From Aliiroseovarius sp. F47248L (GTDB lineage Bacteria; Pseudomonadota; Alphaproteobacteria; Rhodobacterales; Rhodobacteraceae), in NCBI RefSeq assembly GCF_023016085.1, contig NZ_JALKBF010000001.1, positions 2,170,001 through 2,234,000 of the forward strand: a stretch of 64,000 nucleotides of DNA, given 5' to 3'. How positions within the stretch are numbered: position 1 is the stretch's first letter; each line of letters starts with the position of its first letter. Of this stretch, positions 44,601 to 54,898 are shown one piece after another. The notes beneath the pieces are model-generated. The model worked only from the letters and a program-made list of their open reading frames with translations, was not told where the DNA came from and did no database searches. A program made the translations under genes and the position numbers.

Positions 44601-45394
44601 TCATCATTCCCGATGACAATGGCCTGACCCTGCATGCCGTCGAAAGCGGTTCTGTGACTGGTCCCGCCGTGGTCTTTGCGCATGCTCTTGGATCGGATCT
44701 CACCATGTGGGACGCAGTGGTGGCGAAGCTGCCGCAAAGTCTGCGCCTGATCCGCATGGATATGCGCGGCCATGGCAAAAGCCCCTGTCCCGAAGGCCCG
44801 TATCCGATGGGCGATCTTGTCGGCGATGCTGCGCGTTGTCTGGATCGGCTGGGCGTAAAGGATTGCGTCGTTGTCGGGTTGTCCATTGGCGGTATCATCG
44901 CGCAAGGGTTGGCTGCAGAACGGCTGGACCTGGTGCGCGGTCTGGTGATGTCCAACACGGCGGCCAAAATCGGCACGCCCTCGATCTGGGAGGACCGGAT
45001 CAAAGCGGTGCGTGACGGAGGGTTCGACACGATGGTCGAGGCCACGATGCAGCGCTGGTTTTCTCGCGCAACCCATCGGGACCATCCTGAGGTCGTGAAC
45101 GTCGCCCGCGCCCGCATGCACGCCACACCAATTGCCGGATACCTTGGGTGCATGGAGGCCATTGCCAATACCGATCTTTACGAAAGCACCGTCCGCCTGC
45201 GCCTGCCCACGCTGGTCATCGCAGGGTCGGAAGACGGTTCGACCCCCGCCGATCTGGTGCGTGAAACCGCCGGATTGATCCCCGGTGCCCAGTTCCATCT
45301 GATCCGGGGTGCAGGTCACATGCCACCAGTCGAAAATCCAGATGAATTCACCGAAATTCTGTCCTCGTTTTTGGTCAGTATCGGCCATCGTTGA
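44597..45394 (+). CDS. Alpha/beta hydrolase, 3-oxoadipate enol-lactonase-like
   Basis: 265 residues closely following PcaD: FAHALGSDLTMWDAV near the N-terminus, RMDMRGHGKS, the nucleophile elbow VVGLSIGGIIAQGLAAERLDLVRGLVMSNTAAKIG and the His in GAGHMPPVENPDEF. PcaD opens the enol-lactone in the beta-ketoadipate pathway. No other pca genes are adjacent, so a related esterase or lactonase role is possible. Start at 44597 overlaps the upstream stop (ATGA). Confidence 0.8.
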   Translation: MIIIPDDNGLTLHAVESGSVTGPAVVFAHALGSDLTMWDAVVAKLPQSLRLIRMDMRGHGKSPCPEGPYPMGDLVGDAARCLDRLGVKDCVVVGLSIGGIIAQGLAAERLDLVRGLVMSNTAAKIGTPSIWEDRIKAVRDGGFDTMVEATMQRWFSRATHRDHPEVVNVARARMHATPIAGYLGCMEAIANTDLYESTVRLRLPTLVIAGSEDGSTPADLVRETAGLIPGAQFHLIRGAGHMPPVENPDEFTEILSSFLVSIGHR

Positions 45395-45492
45395 CCCACT
45401 GCACCATTTGTCTTTTCAAGGCCAGGTATTCACGCTTGGCAATCACCCTTGATTTGCGCCACGATGCTCAACAGCATATGTAGGAGGTCCTG

Positions 45493-46584
45493 ATGGACAC
45501 AATCAAAGCCGCTGTCTGTCACGCGTTTGGCGACCCTCTTGTGGTCGAGGATATCTCGATCCGCTCTCCCGAGGGCAGCGAGGTCGAGGTGACGCTGGAT
45601 GCCGTCGCAATCTGCCACAGCGACATTTCCTATATGCAGGGCGATTGGGGCGGCTCTTTGCCCGCCGTCTATGGTCACGAAGCTGCAGGGCGCATCACCG
45701 GATTGGGTGATCGCGTCCGGGGTTTGTCCGTCGGTGACCCGGTCGTTGTGACCTTGATCCGCGCCTGTCAATCCTGCCCCAGTTGTGCGTCGGGGTCGCC
45801 CGTCACTTGCGAAACGCCCTATGACGGCGATCAGGGACCGATCAAGACGCAGAACGGTGGCAAGTTGCATCAGGCCATGGCCACGGGGGGATTTGCCGAG
45901 CGTGTGGTTGTGGAACAAAGCCAAGTGGTTCGGATACCCGACGATATAGCGATGGACGTCGCGTCGCTTCTGGCCTGTGGTGTGATCACTGGCGTTGGCG
46001 CAGCCGTGAATGCCGCCAATATTCGTCCCGGCGAAGTTGTTGTGGTGATCGGCGCTGGCGGCGTCGGGCTGAACGCCATTCAGGGCGCGCGCATTGCCGG
46101 GGCATCACGCATTATCGCCGTCGACATGAGCCAGGATAAACTGGAAGCTGCGATTGAGTTCGGCGCGACCGACGGAGTTCTGGCCACTACGGACGCGCCA
46201 TGGAAATCGGCCTTCAGGGCAGCGGGGCGCGGAGCGGATGCGGTGCTTGTTACAGTTGGTGCGATTCCGGCGTACGACGCCGCCCCGCGTTACCTTGCTC
46301 CCGGTGGCAAGGTGGTGATGGTCGGAATGCCCCACTCAGGCGGTCTGTCCCACTATGAACCCGTGATCTTGGCAGCCCTTGGTCAGGGCATGGTGGGCAG
46401 CAAGATGGGCGATGTTGTAATCCAACGCGACATCCCATGGATGATTGACCTGTATCAACAGGGACGCTTGAAGCTGGACGAGTTGATTTCAGGCCGCTGG
46501 CGTCTGGATCAGATCAACGAAGCGATCGCCGACACCAAATCTGGTACGGCCCGTCGCAATGTCATCATCTTTGATCACAGCTAG
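45493..46584 (+). CDS. Zinc-dependent alcohol dehydrogenase
   Basis: 363 residues of the medium-chain dehydrogenase family, class III-like. Catalytic zinc ligands Cys41 and His62-Glu63 (AICHSD, YGHEAAG) and the structural zinc cysteines at 92, 95, 98 and 106 are present; the NAD site is VVVIGAGGVGLNAIQGARIAGA. The best relatives by pattern are S-(hydroxymethyl)glutathione and aryl-alcohol dehydrogenases; the substrate is undefined. A GGAGG site lies eight bases before the ATG. It is ten bases ahead of the dehydratase gene. Confidence 0.9.
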   Translation: MDTIKAAVCHAFGDPLVVEDISIRSPEGSEVEVTLDAVAICHSDISYMQGDWGGSLPAVYGHEAAGRITGLGDRVRGLSVGDPVVVTLIRACQSCPSCASGSPVTCETPYDGDQGPIKTQNGGKLHQAMATGGFAERVVVEQSQVVRIPDDIAMDVASLLACGVITGVGAAVNAANIRPGEVVVVIGAGGVGLNAIQGARIAGASRIIAVDMSQDKLEAAIEFGATDGVLATTDAPWKSAFRAAGRGADAVLVTVGAIPAYDAAPRYLAPGGKVVMVGMPHSGGLSHYEPVILAALGQGMVGSKMGDVVIQRDIPWMIDLYQQGRLKLDELISGRWRLDQINEAIADTKSGTARRNVIIFDHS

Positions 46585-46593
46585 GAGGTCGTA

Positions 46594-47832
46594 ATGCGCC
46601 TGCAAGATCTGGAAATCTTCGTGGTCGCACCACCCGCGCCGGGTTGGGGTGGGCGCTATTGGATCTTCGTCAAGCTGACCTCCGATGACGGGGTTGTGGG
46701 ATGGGGCGAAGTCTATGCCGCCGCTGTTGGCCCCACCACCATGCGCGCTGTCATCGAGGATGTCTTTGTCCGCCATATGCAGGGCGAAAACCCTGAGAAC
46801 ATCGAGCTGATGTTCCGCCGCGCGTATTCCGCCGGGTTTACCCAGCGCCCCGACCCAACTGTGATGGGGGCTTTCTCGGGCCTTGAAATTGCGTGCTGGG
46901 ACATTCTGGGCAAAGCGCGGGGGCGGCCGGTTTGGGCGCTTCTGGGCGGTAAGATGAACGACCGCCTGCGATCATACACCTATCTCTATCCTGATCCCGG
47001 CCACCCTTTGCCAGCCTTCTGGACTTCACCTGAAATGGCTGCCGAAGCCGCAGCGACCCGCGTGGCCCAAGGGTTTACAGCGCTGAAATTCGATCCTGCC
47101 GGACCCTATACAATCCATTCAGGTCACATGCCCGCAATGCGCGATATCACGCGTTCGGTCGAGTTCTGTGCAGCCATCCGCGAGGCGGTTGGAGACAAGG
47201 CAGACCTTCTGTTCGGCACCCATGGGCAGTTCACCACAGGCGGCGCGATCCGCATGGCGCAAGCCATCGCACCTTTTTCTCCGCTGTGGTTTGAAGAGCC
47301 AGTCCCACCCGACAGCATCGCAGAAATGGCAAAGGTGGCCCGCACCAGCCCGGTCCCCGTGGCGACGGGTGAGCGCCTGACCACAAAGGCCGAATTTGCA
47401 GAGGTTCTTCGCCAAGGCGCGGCGTCCATCCTGCAACCCGCTCTTGGCCGTGTCGGCGGTATTTGGGAAGCCAAGAAAATCGCCGCCATCGCCGAAGTGC
47501 ACAACGCCCTTATCGCCCCACACCTTTACGCCGGGCCCATCGAATGGGCCGCGAATATCCATCTCGGCACCTCGATTCCCAACCTTCTGATGATTGAGAC
47601 CATCGAACAGGGGGGTGACTTCCACCTTGCCTTGATCGGTCACACGCTGCGTTGGGAACAGGGTTTTGTCATCCCACCAGACGCGCCGGGGCTTGGGATC
47701 GAACCTGACGAAGACTTGATGCGCGCGCATCCCTATACCGGCGACGGTTTGCATCTTGAACCGCAAGAAGGGCCGTGCAGTTACACAGAAGAAAACTGCT
47801 TTGAAGGCGGTGCACCTGCGCGAAAAGACTGA
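46594..47832 (+). CDS. Mandelate racemase/muconate lactonizing enzyme-family protein
   Basis: 412 residues of the enolase superfamily. The N-terminal capping domain is followed by the barrel: GFTALKFDPAGPYT, the FEEPVPPDSIAEMAKVAR metal-ligand region, the GERLTTKAEFAEVL loop and the C-terminal LYAGPIEWAANIHL. The pattern GPIEWAANIHL with PHLYAG is common in sugar-acid dehydratases such as galactonate dehydratases. The call is therefore probable acid-sugar dehydratase, unproven. It is in line with the alcohol dehydrogenase gene, suggesting a joint catabolic step. Confidence 0.85.
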   Translation: MRLQDLEIFVVAPPAPGWGGRYWIFVKLTSDDGVVGWGEVYAAAVGPTTMRAVIEDVFVRHMQGENPENIELMFRRAYSAGFTQRPDPTVMGAFSGLEIACWDILGKARGRPVWALLGGKMNDRLRSYTYLYPDPGHPLPAFWTSPEMAAEAAATRVAQGFTALKFDPAGPYTIHSGHMPAMRDITRSVEFCAAIREAVGDKADLLFGTHGQFTTGGAIRMAQAIAPFSPLWFEEPVPPDSIAEMAKVARTSPVPVATGERLTTKAEFAEVLRQGAASILQPALGRVGGIWEAKKIAAIAEVHNALIAPHLYAGPIEWAANIHLGTSIPNLLMIETIEQGGDFHLALIGHTLRWEQGFVIPPDAPGLGIEPDEDLMRAHPYTGDGLHLEPQEGPCSYTEENCFEGGAPARKD

Positions 47833-47937
47833 TGTCGATCCTTGCAGGGATTGCACGCTCACCCCGCCGACCTGCAAGTCGGTTCATCGGTGGGTCGTGC
47901 GATTTCAGCATGCAGGCCAAAATCCAGTACAACCGGA

Positions 47938-48414
47938 TCATTTGCTTTTCCGCAAAGCCTTTGCAGTCATTTCCAGACCGTCCCCCATCGCACGATAATA
48001 GGCTGCGTAATCGGCAACCCGCGCGCGTGGGCCGGCCTCGGACGCAGGAATGTCTCTCAGTGATTCCTCAATATCCGTTGCCGCACGCCGCACACGTGTT
48101 GCAGCGGCTTCGACCATGTTGGCGAAAGCGTTGTCAACGACCTGAAAGTAATCCTGACGATCACCCGGCTTGGCGACACGTTTGATCAATTGCTGGCTTT
48201 CCAGCATCCGAACACTGGAACTGACGCTGCCCCGACTAACCTGCAAAGCATCGGCAAGTTGTCCGAAGGATACCCGCTCGCCATCATACAACAGCATGGC
48301 CAAAACGCGACCGGCGATACGTGGCAAACCTTCTGATTGTGCGATCACACCGATTTTTTCGATGAATTCTGCCCGTGCCGTCTTTGCAGCATTTGCATGT
48401 TCGACCCTGTTCAC
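47938..48414 (-). CDS. GbsR/MarR-type transcriptional regulator
   Basis: 158 residues from a GTG at 48414. It has a winged helix-turn-helix ([64 protein letters not shown]) and a helical C-terminal dimer region. The pattern is that of the GbsR branch of MarR-like repressors. The GTG is preferred to an upstream TTG because GAGGAGA sits at the right distance. It diverges from the exporter genes across a promoter with a palindrome and probably represses them. The ligand is unknown. Confidence 0.88.
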   Translation of the reverse strand: MNRVEHANAAKTARAEFIEKIGVIAQSEGLPRIAGRVLAMLLYDGERVSFGQLADALQVSRGSVSSSVRMLESQQLIKRVAKPGDRQDYFQVVDNAFANMVEAAATRVRRAATDIEESLRDIPASEAGPRARVADYAAYYRAMGDGLEMTAKALRKSK

Positions 48415-48440
48415 GTCAGGTCTCCTCAATTCGCACGTTG

Positions 48441-48497
48441 TTGACAAGTTAGCGGCGAAGGCCGTATCTGTCTAGTACGTTCAGTCTAAATTGAACG
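48441..48497 (+). promoter_or_regulatory. Exporter promoter with palindromic operator
   Basis: TTGACA at 48441-48446 and TATCTG at 48465-48470 give a -35/-10 pair with an 18-base spacer. Just past them, at the expected start point, is the inverted repeat CGTTCA (48478-48483), eight bases, TGAACG (48492-48497). Placement directly over the start site suits a repressor such as the divergently encoded GbsR/MarR protein. Confidence 0.6.
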
Positions 48498-48517
48498 CCT
48501 AAGTCGCGAGATATTGC

Positions 48518-49225
48518 ATGCGGAAGAATACCTTTTCGACCAAGGGTCTAACGAAGGTCTATGGCGAGGGTCGCTCTGCCGTTCATGCGTTGCGTGGCGT
48601 GGATCTGGATATCCCGGAAGGTGAGATCGTCGTGCTTCTTGGCCCTTCGGGCAGCGGCAAATCCACTCTTCTGAACATTATCGGTGGTCTGGATCGCGCG
48701 ACGGAAGGACAAGCATACTTTCAAGATCAAGACCTTTCAGAGATGACCGATAAGCAATTGACACGTTATCGGCGCGATCATGTTGGCTTCGTCTTTCAGT
48801 TCTATAACCTGATGCCCAGTTTGACCGCCCAAGAAAACGTCGAACTTGTCACCGAGATCGCCCGCGATCCGATGAACCCCGTCGAAGCCCTGGCTATGGT
48901 CGGGTTGCGCGAGCGGATCGACCATTTTCCGGCGCAAATGTCCGGTGGCGAACAGCAGCGGGTCGCCATCGCGCGGGCGGTCGCAAAGAACCCCACTGTG
49001 CTGTTTTGCGACGAACCGACCGGTGCGCTTGACAGCACAACTGGACGTGCGGTGCTCAACGTATTGAAAGATGTGAACGAGAAGCTGGGCGCCACCGTGC
49101 TGATCGTCACCCACGCAGCCAGTCAGGCCGCGATGGCGGATCGGGTCATCCATTTCGCCGATGGTGATGTTCGCGAAGTCGTTGTGAACAAAACCAAGTT
49201 GACACCTGAAGAGATCGAGTGGTGA
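48518..49225 (+). CDS. ABC transporter ATP-binding protein, MacB/LolD class
   Basis: 235 residues with Walker [11 protein letters not shown]-loop [21 protein letters not shown], signature [15 protein letters not shown] and Walker [14 protein letters not shown], then a His switch (IVTHAAS). The LMPSLTAxENVEL pattern is that of the mechanotransmission-type ABC proteins (MacB, LolD, FtsE). Its stop overlaps the permease start as GTGA. The likely role is to power the FtsX-type permease that follows. Confidence 0.93.
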   Translation: MRKNTFSTKGLTKVYGEGRSAVHALRGVDLDIPEGEIVVLLGPSGSGKSTLLNIIGGLDRATEGQAYFQDQDLSEMTDKQLTRYRRDHVGFVFQFYNLMPSLTAQENVELVTEIARDPMNPVEALAMVGLRERIDHFPAQMSGGEQQRVAIARAVAKNPTVLFCDEPTGALDSTTGRAVLNVLKDVNEKLGATVLIVTHAASQAAMADRVIHFADGDVREVVVNKTKLTPEEIEW

Positions 49226-51585
49226 GCCCTCTCGATCATAAGCTTCTACGCGATTTGTGGCGTATGAAGGGGCAGGCCATCGCAATCGGCATGGTAATCG
49301 CCGTGGGCGTAGGCATGCTTGTGATGATGACCGGGCTTGTGACGTCGTTGAACGAAACACGCGCCGCGTATTACGAGCGCTATCGGTTGGCCGACGTTTT
49401 TGCACCTGTAACCCGCGCCCCAGATCGGATGGCTCTGCAGTTGGCAGCCATAGACGGCGTCAGATCGGTCGAACCACGCGTCGTTGGCGGTGCTCTCATC
49501 GACCTTCCTGATTTCGACCTGCCGGTGCAAGCACAAGCCGTGTCACTGCCCGATCTTCGCAGCCCACGCCTTAACGACGTGTTCCTGACAGATGGGCGGA
49601 TGATTGATAGCGACCATTCAGATGAAATTCTTTTGCTGCAAGCCTTTGCACATGCCCACAAACTAAGCCCCGGCGATCGCATCAGCGCCACCATGAATGG
49701 CGCACGTCGCAGCTTTCAGATTGTAGGCCTCGCGCAAGCACCCGAGTTTCTCTATACAACTGCGCCCGGCGAGCTGATCCCGGACGACGCCCGTTTCGGA
49801 GTGATCTGGATGAGCCGCTCGGCGCTTGCCGCGGCTTATGACTTGGAAGGCGCGTTCAACGAGGCGCTGTTGTCGCTGTCACGCGGTGCAAACGAAGCTG
49901 CTGTTCAGGACGCCGTGGATCGTATCCTGAACCCCTTCGGCGGCACAGGTGCCTATCCCTTGGCAGACCAGACATCGAACACATTCGTCAGCGAAGAAAT
50001 CGGCGGGCTGGAAGCTGCGGCCACCGGCGTGCCGCCGATCTTCCTCGCTGTTGCGGCCTTCCTGCTCTACATCGTTATCAACCGCATGGTGCAGTCCGAG
50101 CGCGAAGAAATCGGGCTGATGAAGGCGTTCGGCTATACCAACGGAGAAGTTGGCGCGCACTACTTCAAGCTGGTTCTGGCGATTGCAATCGGTGGAGCAC
50201 TTGCAGGATGCCTGATGGGCATCGCGGGCGGAAGGGCGTTGATTCAGGTCTATGTTGCCTATTTCAAGTTCCCGTTTCTTGTATTCCAGCTTGATCCGGC
50301 ATCGTTTGTGACAGGCGTCAGTGTAAGCATCCTGTCGGCATCTGCAGGTGGGCTTTTGGTCTTGCGCAGTGTTTTTGCCCTTACGCCTGCGTCTGCTATG
50401 CGTGCACCAACCCCTGCCGATTACAGCCGTACGGGCACGTTAGGACACGCCCTGAACCGCTGGCTGGATCAGCCTTCTCGGATGGTATTGCGCCGCATCA
50501 CACGGCAGCCGGGTCGTATGGCCGGTGCAATGATCGGTATTGCCTGCGGTATGGCGCTAAGTCTGTCGATGATCACGATTTACGCGGGCTTTGACCGAAC
50601 CATCGACCTGACCTTCAACGTGATAGATCGGAGTGACGTGACCGTCAGCTTTACACATGCGGCTTCTGAAGCGACGATCTTTGAATTGCGTCGTATGCCC
50701 GGTATCACGTTGGTCGAACCCGTACGGCACGTGCCCGTAGTGCTTCGAAATAGGCTCGAAACTCATCGGGGCGTCATAAGCGGGCTTGCCCCGGATGCTC
50801 GCCTCAGCCGCGCGATCGACAGTGACCTTGCCGAGATACCACTTGAGGGTGGCGGCATTGTTCTATCCAAGGCGTTGGCAGATAAGCTTGATATCCGCCC
50901 TGGTGACTCCCTGACCGTCGAGGTGCGCGAAGGTCGGCAACCTGTCTTGCGCATCCCGGTCACCGCGGTCGCCGAAAGTTTGCTCGGGGCGCCTGCCTAT
51001 ATGGATCTTGCGACACTTAATCGGGTTCTGCGTGAACCGAGCCGTGTATCGGGCGCGTATCTATCCATTGATCAAGCACGCGCCACCGATATTTACACAG
51101 CCCTTCAAGACATGCCGACCGTTGCGGGTGTCAGCCTGAAGACACAGGCTGAGATCGCCTTTCAAACCCTGATGAACACAGGCGCAGGTGCAATCCGCTA
51201 CGTCATGGGGGCTATCGCCTTCGTCATCACCTTCGGAATTGTCTACAATGCCGCACGCATCGCTTATGCCGAACGCTCCCGCGATCTGGCTAGCCTACGT
51301 GTTATAGGCTTTACAAAAGGCGAAGCCGCGTTTGTCTTGCTAGGCGAATTGGCCATTGTAACGCTGGTCGCCCTACCGATCGGCAGCTTGCTGGGCTACT
51401 ATCTATCATTCGGCATCGCCGCCGGATTTTCCAGTGAGTTGTATCAGATCCCCGCGATCTTCGATCCGGCAAGCTATGGCTTTGCAGCAATGGTCGTGAT
51501 CGGGGCTGCTGTTGCATCGGGTTGGCTGGTGAAACGCGATATCGACCGGGCAGATCTCGTATCGGCTTTGAAAACAAGAGAGTGA
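49222..51585 (+). CDS. ABC transporter permease with two FtsX domains
   Basis: 787 residues from the GTG at 49222 (an extra GTG one codon upstream is possible). The plan is TM1, a large MacB-PCD-like periplasmic domain, three TM helices (FtsX domain near 275-390), a second TM and periplasmic domain, and a second FtsX domain at the C-terminus ([45 protein letters not shown]). Such long FtsX permeases extract or expel lipids, peptides or drugs. It is coupled to the ATPase gene and followed by the adaptor gene. Confidence 0.92.
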   Translation: MSPLDHKLLRDLWRMKGQAIAIGMVIAVGVGMLVMMTGLVTSLNETRAAYYERYRLADVFAPVTRAPDRMALQLAAIDGVRSVEPRVVGGALIDLPDFDLPVQAQAVSLPDLRSPRLNDVFLTDGRMIDSDHSDEILLLQAFAHAHKLSPGDRISATMNGARRSFQIVGLAQAPEFLYTTAPGELIPDDARFGVIWMSRSALAAAYDLEGAFNEALLSLSRGANEAAVQDAVDRILNPFGGTGAYPLADQTSNTFVSEEIGGLEAAATGVPPIFLAVAAFLLYIVINRMVQSEREEIGLMKAFGYTNGEVGAHYFKLVLAIAIGGALAGCLMGIAGGRALIQVYVAYFKFPFLVFQLDPASFVTGVSVSILSASAGGLLVLRSVFALTPASAMRAPTPADYSRTGTLGHALNRWLDQPSRMVLRRITRQPGRMAGAMIGIACGMALSLSMITIYAGFDRTIDLTFNVIDRSDVTVSFTHAASEATIFELRRMPGITLVEPVRHVPVVLRNRLETHRGVISGLAPDARLSRAIDSDLAEIPLEGGGIVLSKALADKLDIRPGDSLTVEVREGRQPVLRIPVTAVAESLLGAPAYMDLATLNRVLREPSRVSGAYLSIDQARATDIYTALQDMPTVAGVSLKTQAEIAFQTLMNTGAGAIRYVMGAIAFVITFGIVYNAARIAYAERSRDLASLRVIGFTKGEAAFVLLGELAIVTLVALPIGSLLGYYLSFGIAAGFSSELYQIPAIFDPASYGFAAMVVIGAAVASGWLVKRDIDRADLVSALKTRE

Positions 51586-51590
51586 CCAAA

Positions 51591-52823
51591 ATGGCCAAAG
51601 CAAAAAAACGATCCCGCCATATCCTGACGACCGGTGTCGTTCTGTTGGTTGCAGGCGCCCTTGCTATTGCCTTCTGGCCCAAACCCACCATGGTCGACAT
51701 AGGCGAGGTATCACGCGGGACAATGCGTTTGACCATAGACGAAGAAGGCCGCACCCGTGTTCGCGATGCTTACATCGTTTCGACCCCTGTGGCTGGTCAG
51801 TTACAGCGGGTCGAAGTGAAGCCGGGTGATCCGGTGATCCGTGGCGAAACCATTGTGGCCCATATGCGCCCCACGAACCCGGCTGCTTTGGACGTGCGCA
51901 CCCGCGAACAGGCGCAGGCCGCGGTCAATGCAGCCCAGGCTGCATTACGTGTCGCTCGTGCCGATCTGAATGCGGCCGTTGCAAATCGGGACTTGGCGCA
52001 GACTGAATTGACCCGCACTGAACAACTGGTCAAGCGCGGCATCTCAAGTGAGGCAGCGCTGGACCGTGCCCGACAGACCGCGCGCGTCGCGCAGGCGAAT
52101 GTGGATACTTCAGAAGCCGCTATTTCCATGCGCGAAGCCGAGATCGCCAACGCTCAGGCACAGTTGATCGGTTTCGACGACCCACGTCTGGCCGCTGCCA
52201 TCGGCACAAGGTCAGACGACATTCCGCTCTACGCTCCGGCAGATGGGCGCATTCTGCGCGTCATACAGCAAAGCGAAACGTCTCTCTTAGCTGGGTCGCC
52301 AATTATGGAGATTGGAAATATTGAAAACGATCTGGAAGTCGTCGTTGAATTGTTGTCCACCGATGCTGTGCAGGTCAGGCCGGGTGACGCGGTCATCATT
52401 GCAGACTGGGGCGGCGGCACTGATTTGACCGGTGAGGTCATTCGCGTCGATCCCTTCGGCATCACGCAGTTTTCGGCCCTTGGCGTCGAAGAACAGCGCG
52501 TGAATGCCGTCATCGCTTTCACCAGCCCGCCCGCAGATTATGCAGGCCTTGGTCATGGGTTTCGCGTGGAAACTCAGATCATAGTTTGGGAGGCACAAGA
52601 CACCTTGATCGTCCCCGCCAGCGCCCTGTTCCGCAGCAAAGACGATTGGACCGTGTTCATTGTGGAAAACGAAACAGCGCAACAGCGAACCATCGAGATT
52701 GGCCCGAATAACGGGATCGAAGCGCAAGTTACTTCCGGATTGGCCGAGGGCGATCGCGTGATCCTTTACCCCTCGTCTGGCCTATCCGAAGGAACAAACG
52801 TGTCTGAACGGGTGATTAACTAA
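51591..52823 (+). CDS. HlyD-type periplasmic adaptor protein
   Basis: 410 residues: a basic N-terminus, one TM helix (about 10-30), then a barrel-sandwich lipoyl domain split by a long alpha hairpin (AQAAVNAAQAALRVARADLNAAVANRDLAQTELTRTEQLVKRGISSEAALDRARQTARVAQ) and beta-barrel domains. This is the membrane-fusion-protein form that links MacB-like permeases to an outer-membrane channel. The ATG at 51591 is preferred over an in-frame start within the upstream gene. It is the third gene of the exporter set. Confidence 0.92.
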   Translation: MAKAKKRSRHILTTGVVLLVAGALAIAFWPKPTMVDIGEVSRGTMRLTIDEEGRTRVRDAYIVSTPVAGQLQRVEVKPGDPVIRGETIVAHMRPTNPAALDVRTREQAQAAVNAAQAALRVARADLNAAVANRDLAQTELTRTEQLVKRGISSEAALDRARQTARVAQANVDTSEAAISMREAEIANAQAQLIGFDDPRLAAAIGTRSDDIPLYAPADGRILRVIQQSETSLLAGSPIMEIGNIENDLEVVVELLSTDAVQVRPGDAVIIADWGGGTDLTGEVIRVDPFGITQFSALGVEEQRVNAVIAFTSPPADYAGLGHGFRVETQIIVWEAQDTLIVPASALFRSKDDWTVFIVENETAQQRTIEIGPNNGIEAQVTSGLAEGDRVILYPSSGLSEGTNVSERVIN

Positions 52824-53515
52824 AGTCTTTCAAATGATCGCGTCGCCAGAACGGGCTCTGTCGATGGTCGCAGAAATAGGAGTTGGTGCTGACTGTCCAT
52901 AAATTTGCACATCTACCTGACTCGGCAATTTTTTTTTGGGATATCTAAACAAATAACACTACCTTGAAATCTAGCGACTCGGAATCGACAGCATAAATCT
53001 GCACGCCGGACAATGATGCAAAACGAAGTCAACCAAAAGTAAGGACACTCCGATGAATGTCGCAGCCCCTGAGGTCGTTTAGCCGATAGGAACCTTGCTT
53101 GCGGAACTCATCCACTGCCCGGCAGGCGATGCTTGCATCGCTGAGAGGGAGGGCCCGTGGCAATCGCCACGCAAACAGGCCGGACACACGACTGTACTGA
53201 CAGACCATAGCAATCGCAAAAACATCTTGCGATGCAGGAGCAACCCTCACAGGACATTCGCACAGCGAGCGGAGTTCTGCGGTGCGGCCCCGGGAGATCT
53301 TCCTACGCTGCGAGTGCAAAAACTGAGGGCGTTCGAACTCACACTACGCGGGACAATCCGGACTTACGCTGCTGCGGCAATGTCGCCTAAGTCACTAACA
53401 CAGCCATTCATCCAAGCCGAAAGACTGCAAACGCAAACCCTGATTTTACTGCGCGGTATTGGAGCCACCCGGACGCGGCATCATGTGCTGTCGGTATGGC
53501 CCCAGTAAAAACGCG
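52824..53515. other. 692-base stretch without a convincing gene
   Basis: I find no recognisable gene here. A frame opening at 53053 with an AAGGA-type site reads MNVAAPEVV and then a TAG, after which the same frame stays open to 53508; its translation shows no known family or motif, so it may be a relic or chance in GC-rich DNA. A nine-base T run occurs at 52930-52938 without a clear stem before it. The stretch separates the exporter from the metal-response genes. Confidence 0.5.
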
Positions 53516-53986
53516 TCAGGCAGCTTCATACTGCATAAACACTTCTGTGCTGCCATCTGGATGGATCAAAAAGACGTCGTAGGCTTCTCGCTCCTCCTCT
53601 GGTCCCATTCCGGGGGACCCGTAGGGCATGTCCGGCACCGAAAGACCTACGGCATCGGGACGCTCGGACAGCAGCCTGCGGATATCGGCAGGCGGGACGT
53701 GACCTTCGATGAAGTACTCACCAATCTTGCCCGTGTGGCAAGACATCATGTTCTGCGGAATACCGTTGTCGAGCTTGTATCTAACCAGTTTCGTGCCCAA
53801 ACTGTTTTCGGTCGTGACGTCAAAACCATCGTCCTGCAATATGTGCACCCACGCGTCACAGCAGCCGCAATTGCGGTCTTTCAGAACGTGGATGGCTGGT
53901 GCGCCCTGCGCGTGGCCCAGATGAGGCGCGAATGCGGTAAGGCTGGCAGCGCCGATGAGCAGTTTACGGCGATTGAGCGTTTTCAT
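53516..53986 (-). CDS. DUF411 exported metal-binding protein
   Basis: 156 residues. An N-terminal export signal (NRRKLLIGAASLTAFAPHLGHAQG, with a twin-Arg-like pair) is followed by the DUF411 domain: DRNCGCCDAW (Cys 40, 42, 43), SCHTG, and GHVPPADIRRLL. This family is widely linked to copper or other metal resistance loci and is thought to bind metal in the periplasm. The ATG at 53986 follows GGAGG. It is the distal gene of the leftward Cys-rich peptide/permease set. Confidence 0.92.
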   Translation of the reverse strand: MKTLNRRKLLIGAASLTAFAPHLGHAQGAPAIHVLKDRNCGCCDAWVHILQDDGFDVTTENSLGTKLVRYKLDNGIPQNMMSCHTGKIGEYFIEGHVPPADIRRLLSERPDAVGLSVPDMPYGSPGMGPEEEREAYDVFLIHPDGSTEVFMQYEAA

Positions 53987-54123
53987 GTCATATCCTCCAG
54001 ATTTCATTTCAAGTTACTTTACCCTGCGACGTTCAGCGCCCAGCCAATTACCAGAACCTGCGGCACTGTCAAAAAGCGGCAGCAGAAGTGCCGCCTTTAG
54101 CCGTCCCGTGACTTCGCGCAAAA

Positions 54124-54687
54124 TCAGGATTTCGGTATAAACGGTCGCAGCACCATGCGGCTGGCTGTGACGGAACGGCGCGCAACATCTGTTGCAAAGG
54201 CCCTGTCATAGCACGTGCTGCGCAGGCCCGCCTTTGCCTCACGCCAGACGTGGAAGTCTGCGGGCAGGTCTTCGCGGTTGGGGTTCGGCCTTACCCTGCC
54301 TGCGCGTTCCAGAGCCTCTACGACAAGGCCGGTAGCGAAGGCGATGACCAGAGAAGCGATCAGAAAGATCGCCATCCCTTCCCAGCCCATCAGAACACCG
54401 ATAATGACTGTTAAAGGCAGCAAATTCCACGGGCTTGCGATCAGGAAGGCAAAGACCTGTCCAAGGCTCGCACCGCGCTTATAAAGCTTTGCACCCACCA
54501 TCAGCACGCCTTGGTTGCACAGATCAAGCAGCATGCCTACAAGAATGCCCCACCACATCAGGTTCATCATCTCTTGAATGCCATGGGTGAAAACACCAAG
54601 CCCAAGGGGGGCATCATGCGGCAGAACAAAGCCTGCGATATAGCTGAGCAGGATAATCGCCCCCGAGCCCCAGAGCATCCAGTCCAC
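54124..54687 (-). pseudogene. Truncated COG0701-type permease
   Basis: 187 residues with about five TM segments resembling the N-terminal half of the DUF318/COG0701 permease family: FTHGIQEMMNLMWWGILVGMLLDLCNQGVLMVGAKLYKRGASLGQVFAFLIASPWN. Full-length members are roughly twice as long and repeat this module. Here the frame ends FIPKS right after ASRMVLR, where the second half normally begins, and a short membrane-like reading ending WALNVAG persists in another frame near 54025-54072. It is therefore probably a deletion derivative; a functional half-transporter cannot be excluded. Confidence 0.6.
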
Positions 54688-54693
54688 ACGTCG

Positions 54694-54873
54694 TCATGTC
54701 GGAGCGTCAACGCTTGTGGTCGGACCGCAACAAGAAGACACCGTGGTGTCGACGGTTCCACAGCAGCAGTCCAGTCCCTGCCTGGCCGTCAAACGTGGCG
54801 CGCCTTCACCGGGCAGTATGAACCCACCAGTGTCGCACGACCCTGTTTTTGCGTTGATGTTGCTATCACTCAT
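54694..54873 (-). CDS. Small Cys-rich protein of the metal-response locus
   Basis: 59 residues with Cys at 13, 36-38 and 48-49 (GLDCCCGTVDTTVSSCCG), compatible with binding soft metal ions. The ATG at 54873 follows GGAGAAG at good distance and lies 26 bases after a MerR-type -10 element. It precedes the permease fragment by six bases. I do not recognise a named family; a metal-buffering or delivery function is inferred from composition and neighbours. Confidence 0.65.
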   Translation of the reverse strand: MSDSNINAKTGSCDTGGFILPGEGAPRLTARQGLDCCCGTVDTTVSSCCGPTTSVDAPT

Positions 54874-54898
54874 GTCGTCTTCTCCGTTAACGACTCGC

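Noticed and set aside
53095..53508. Possible gene in the gap after the exporter
   Set aside because: Starts with TTG without a ribosome site, shows no recognisable domain, and the antisense frame is equally open.
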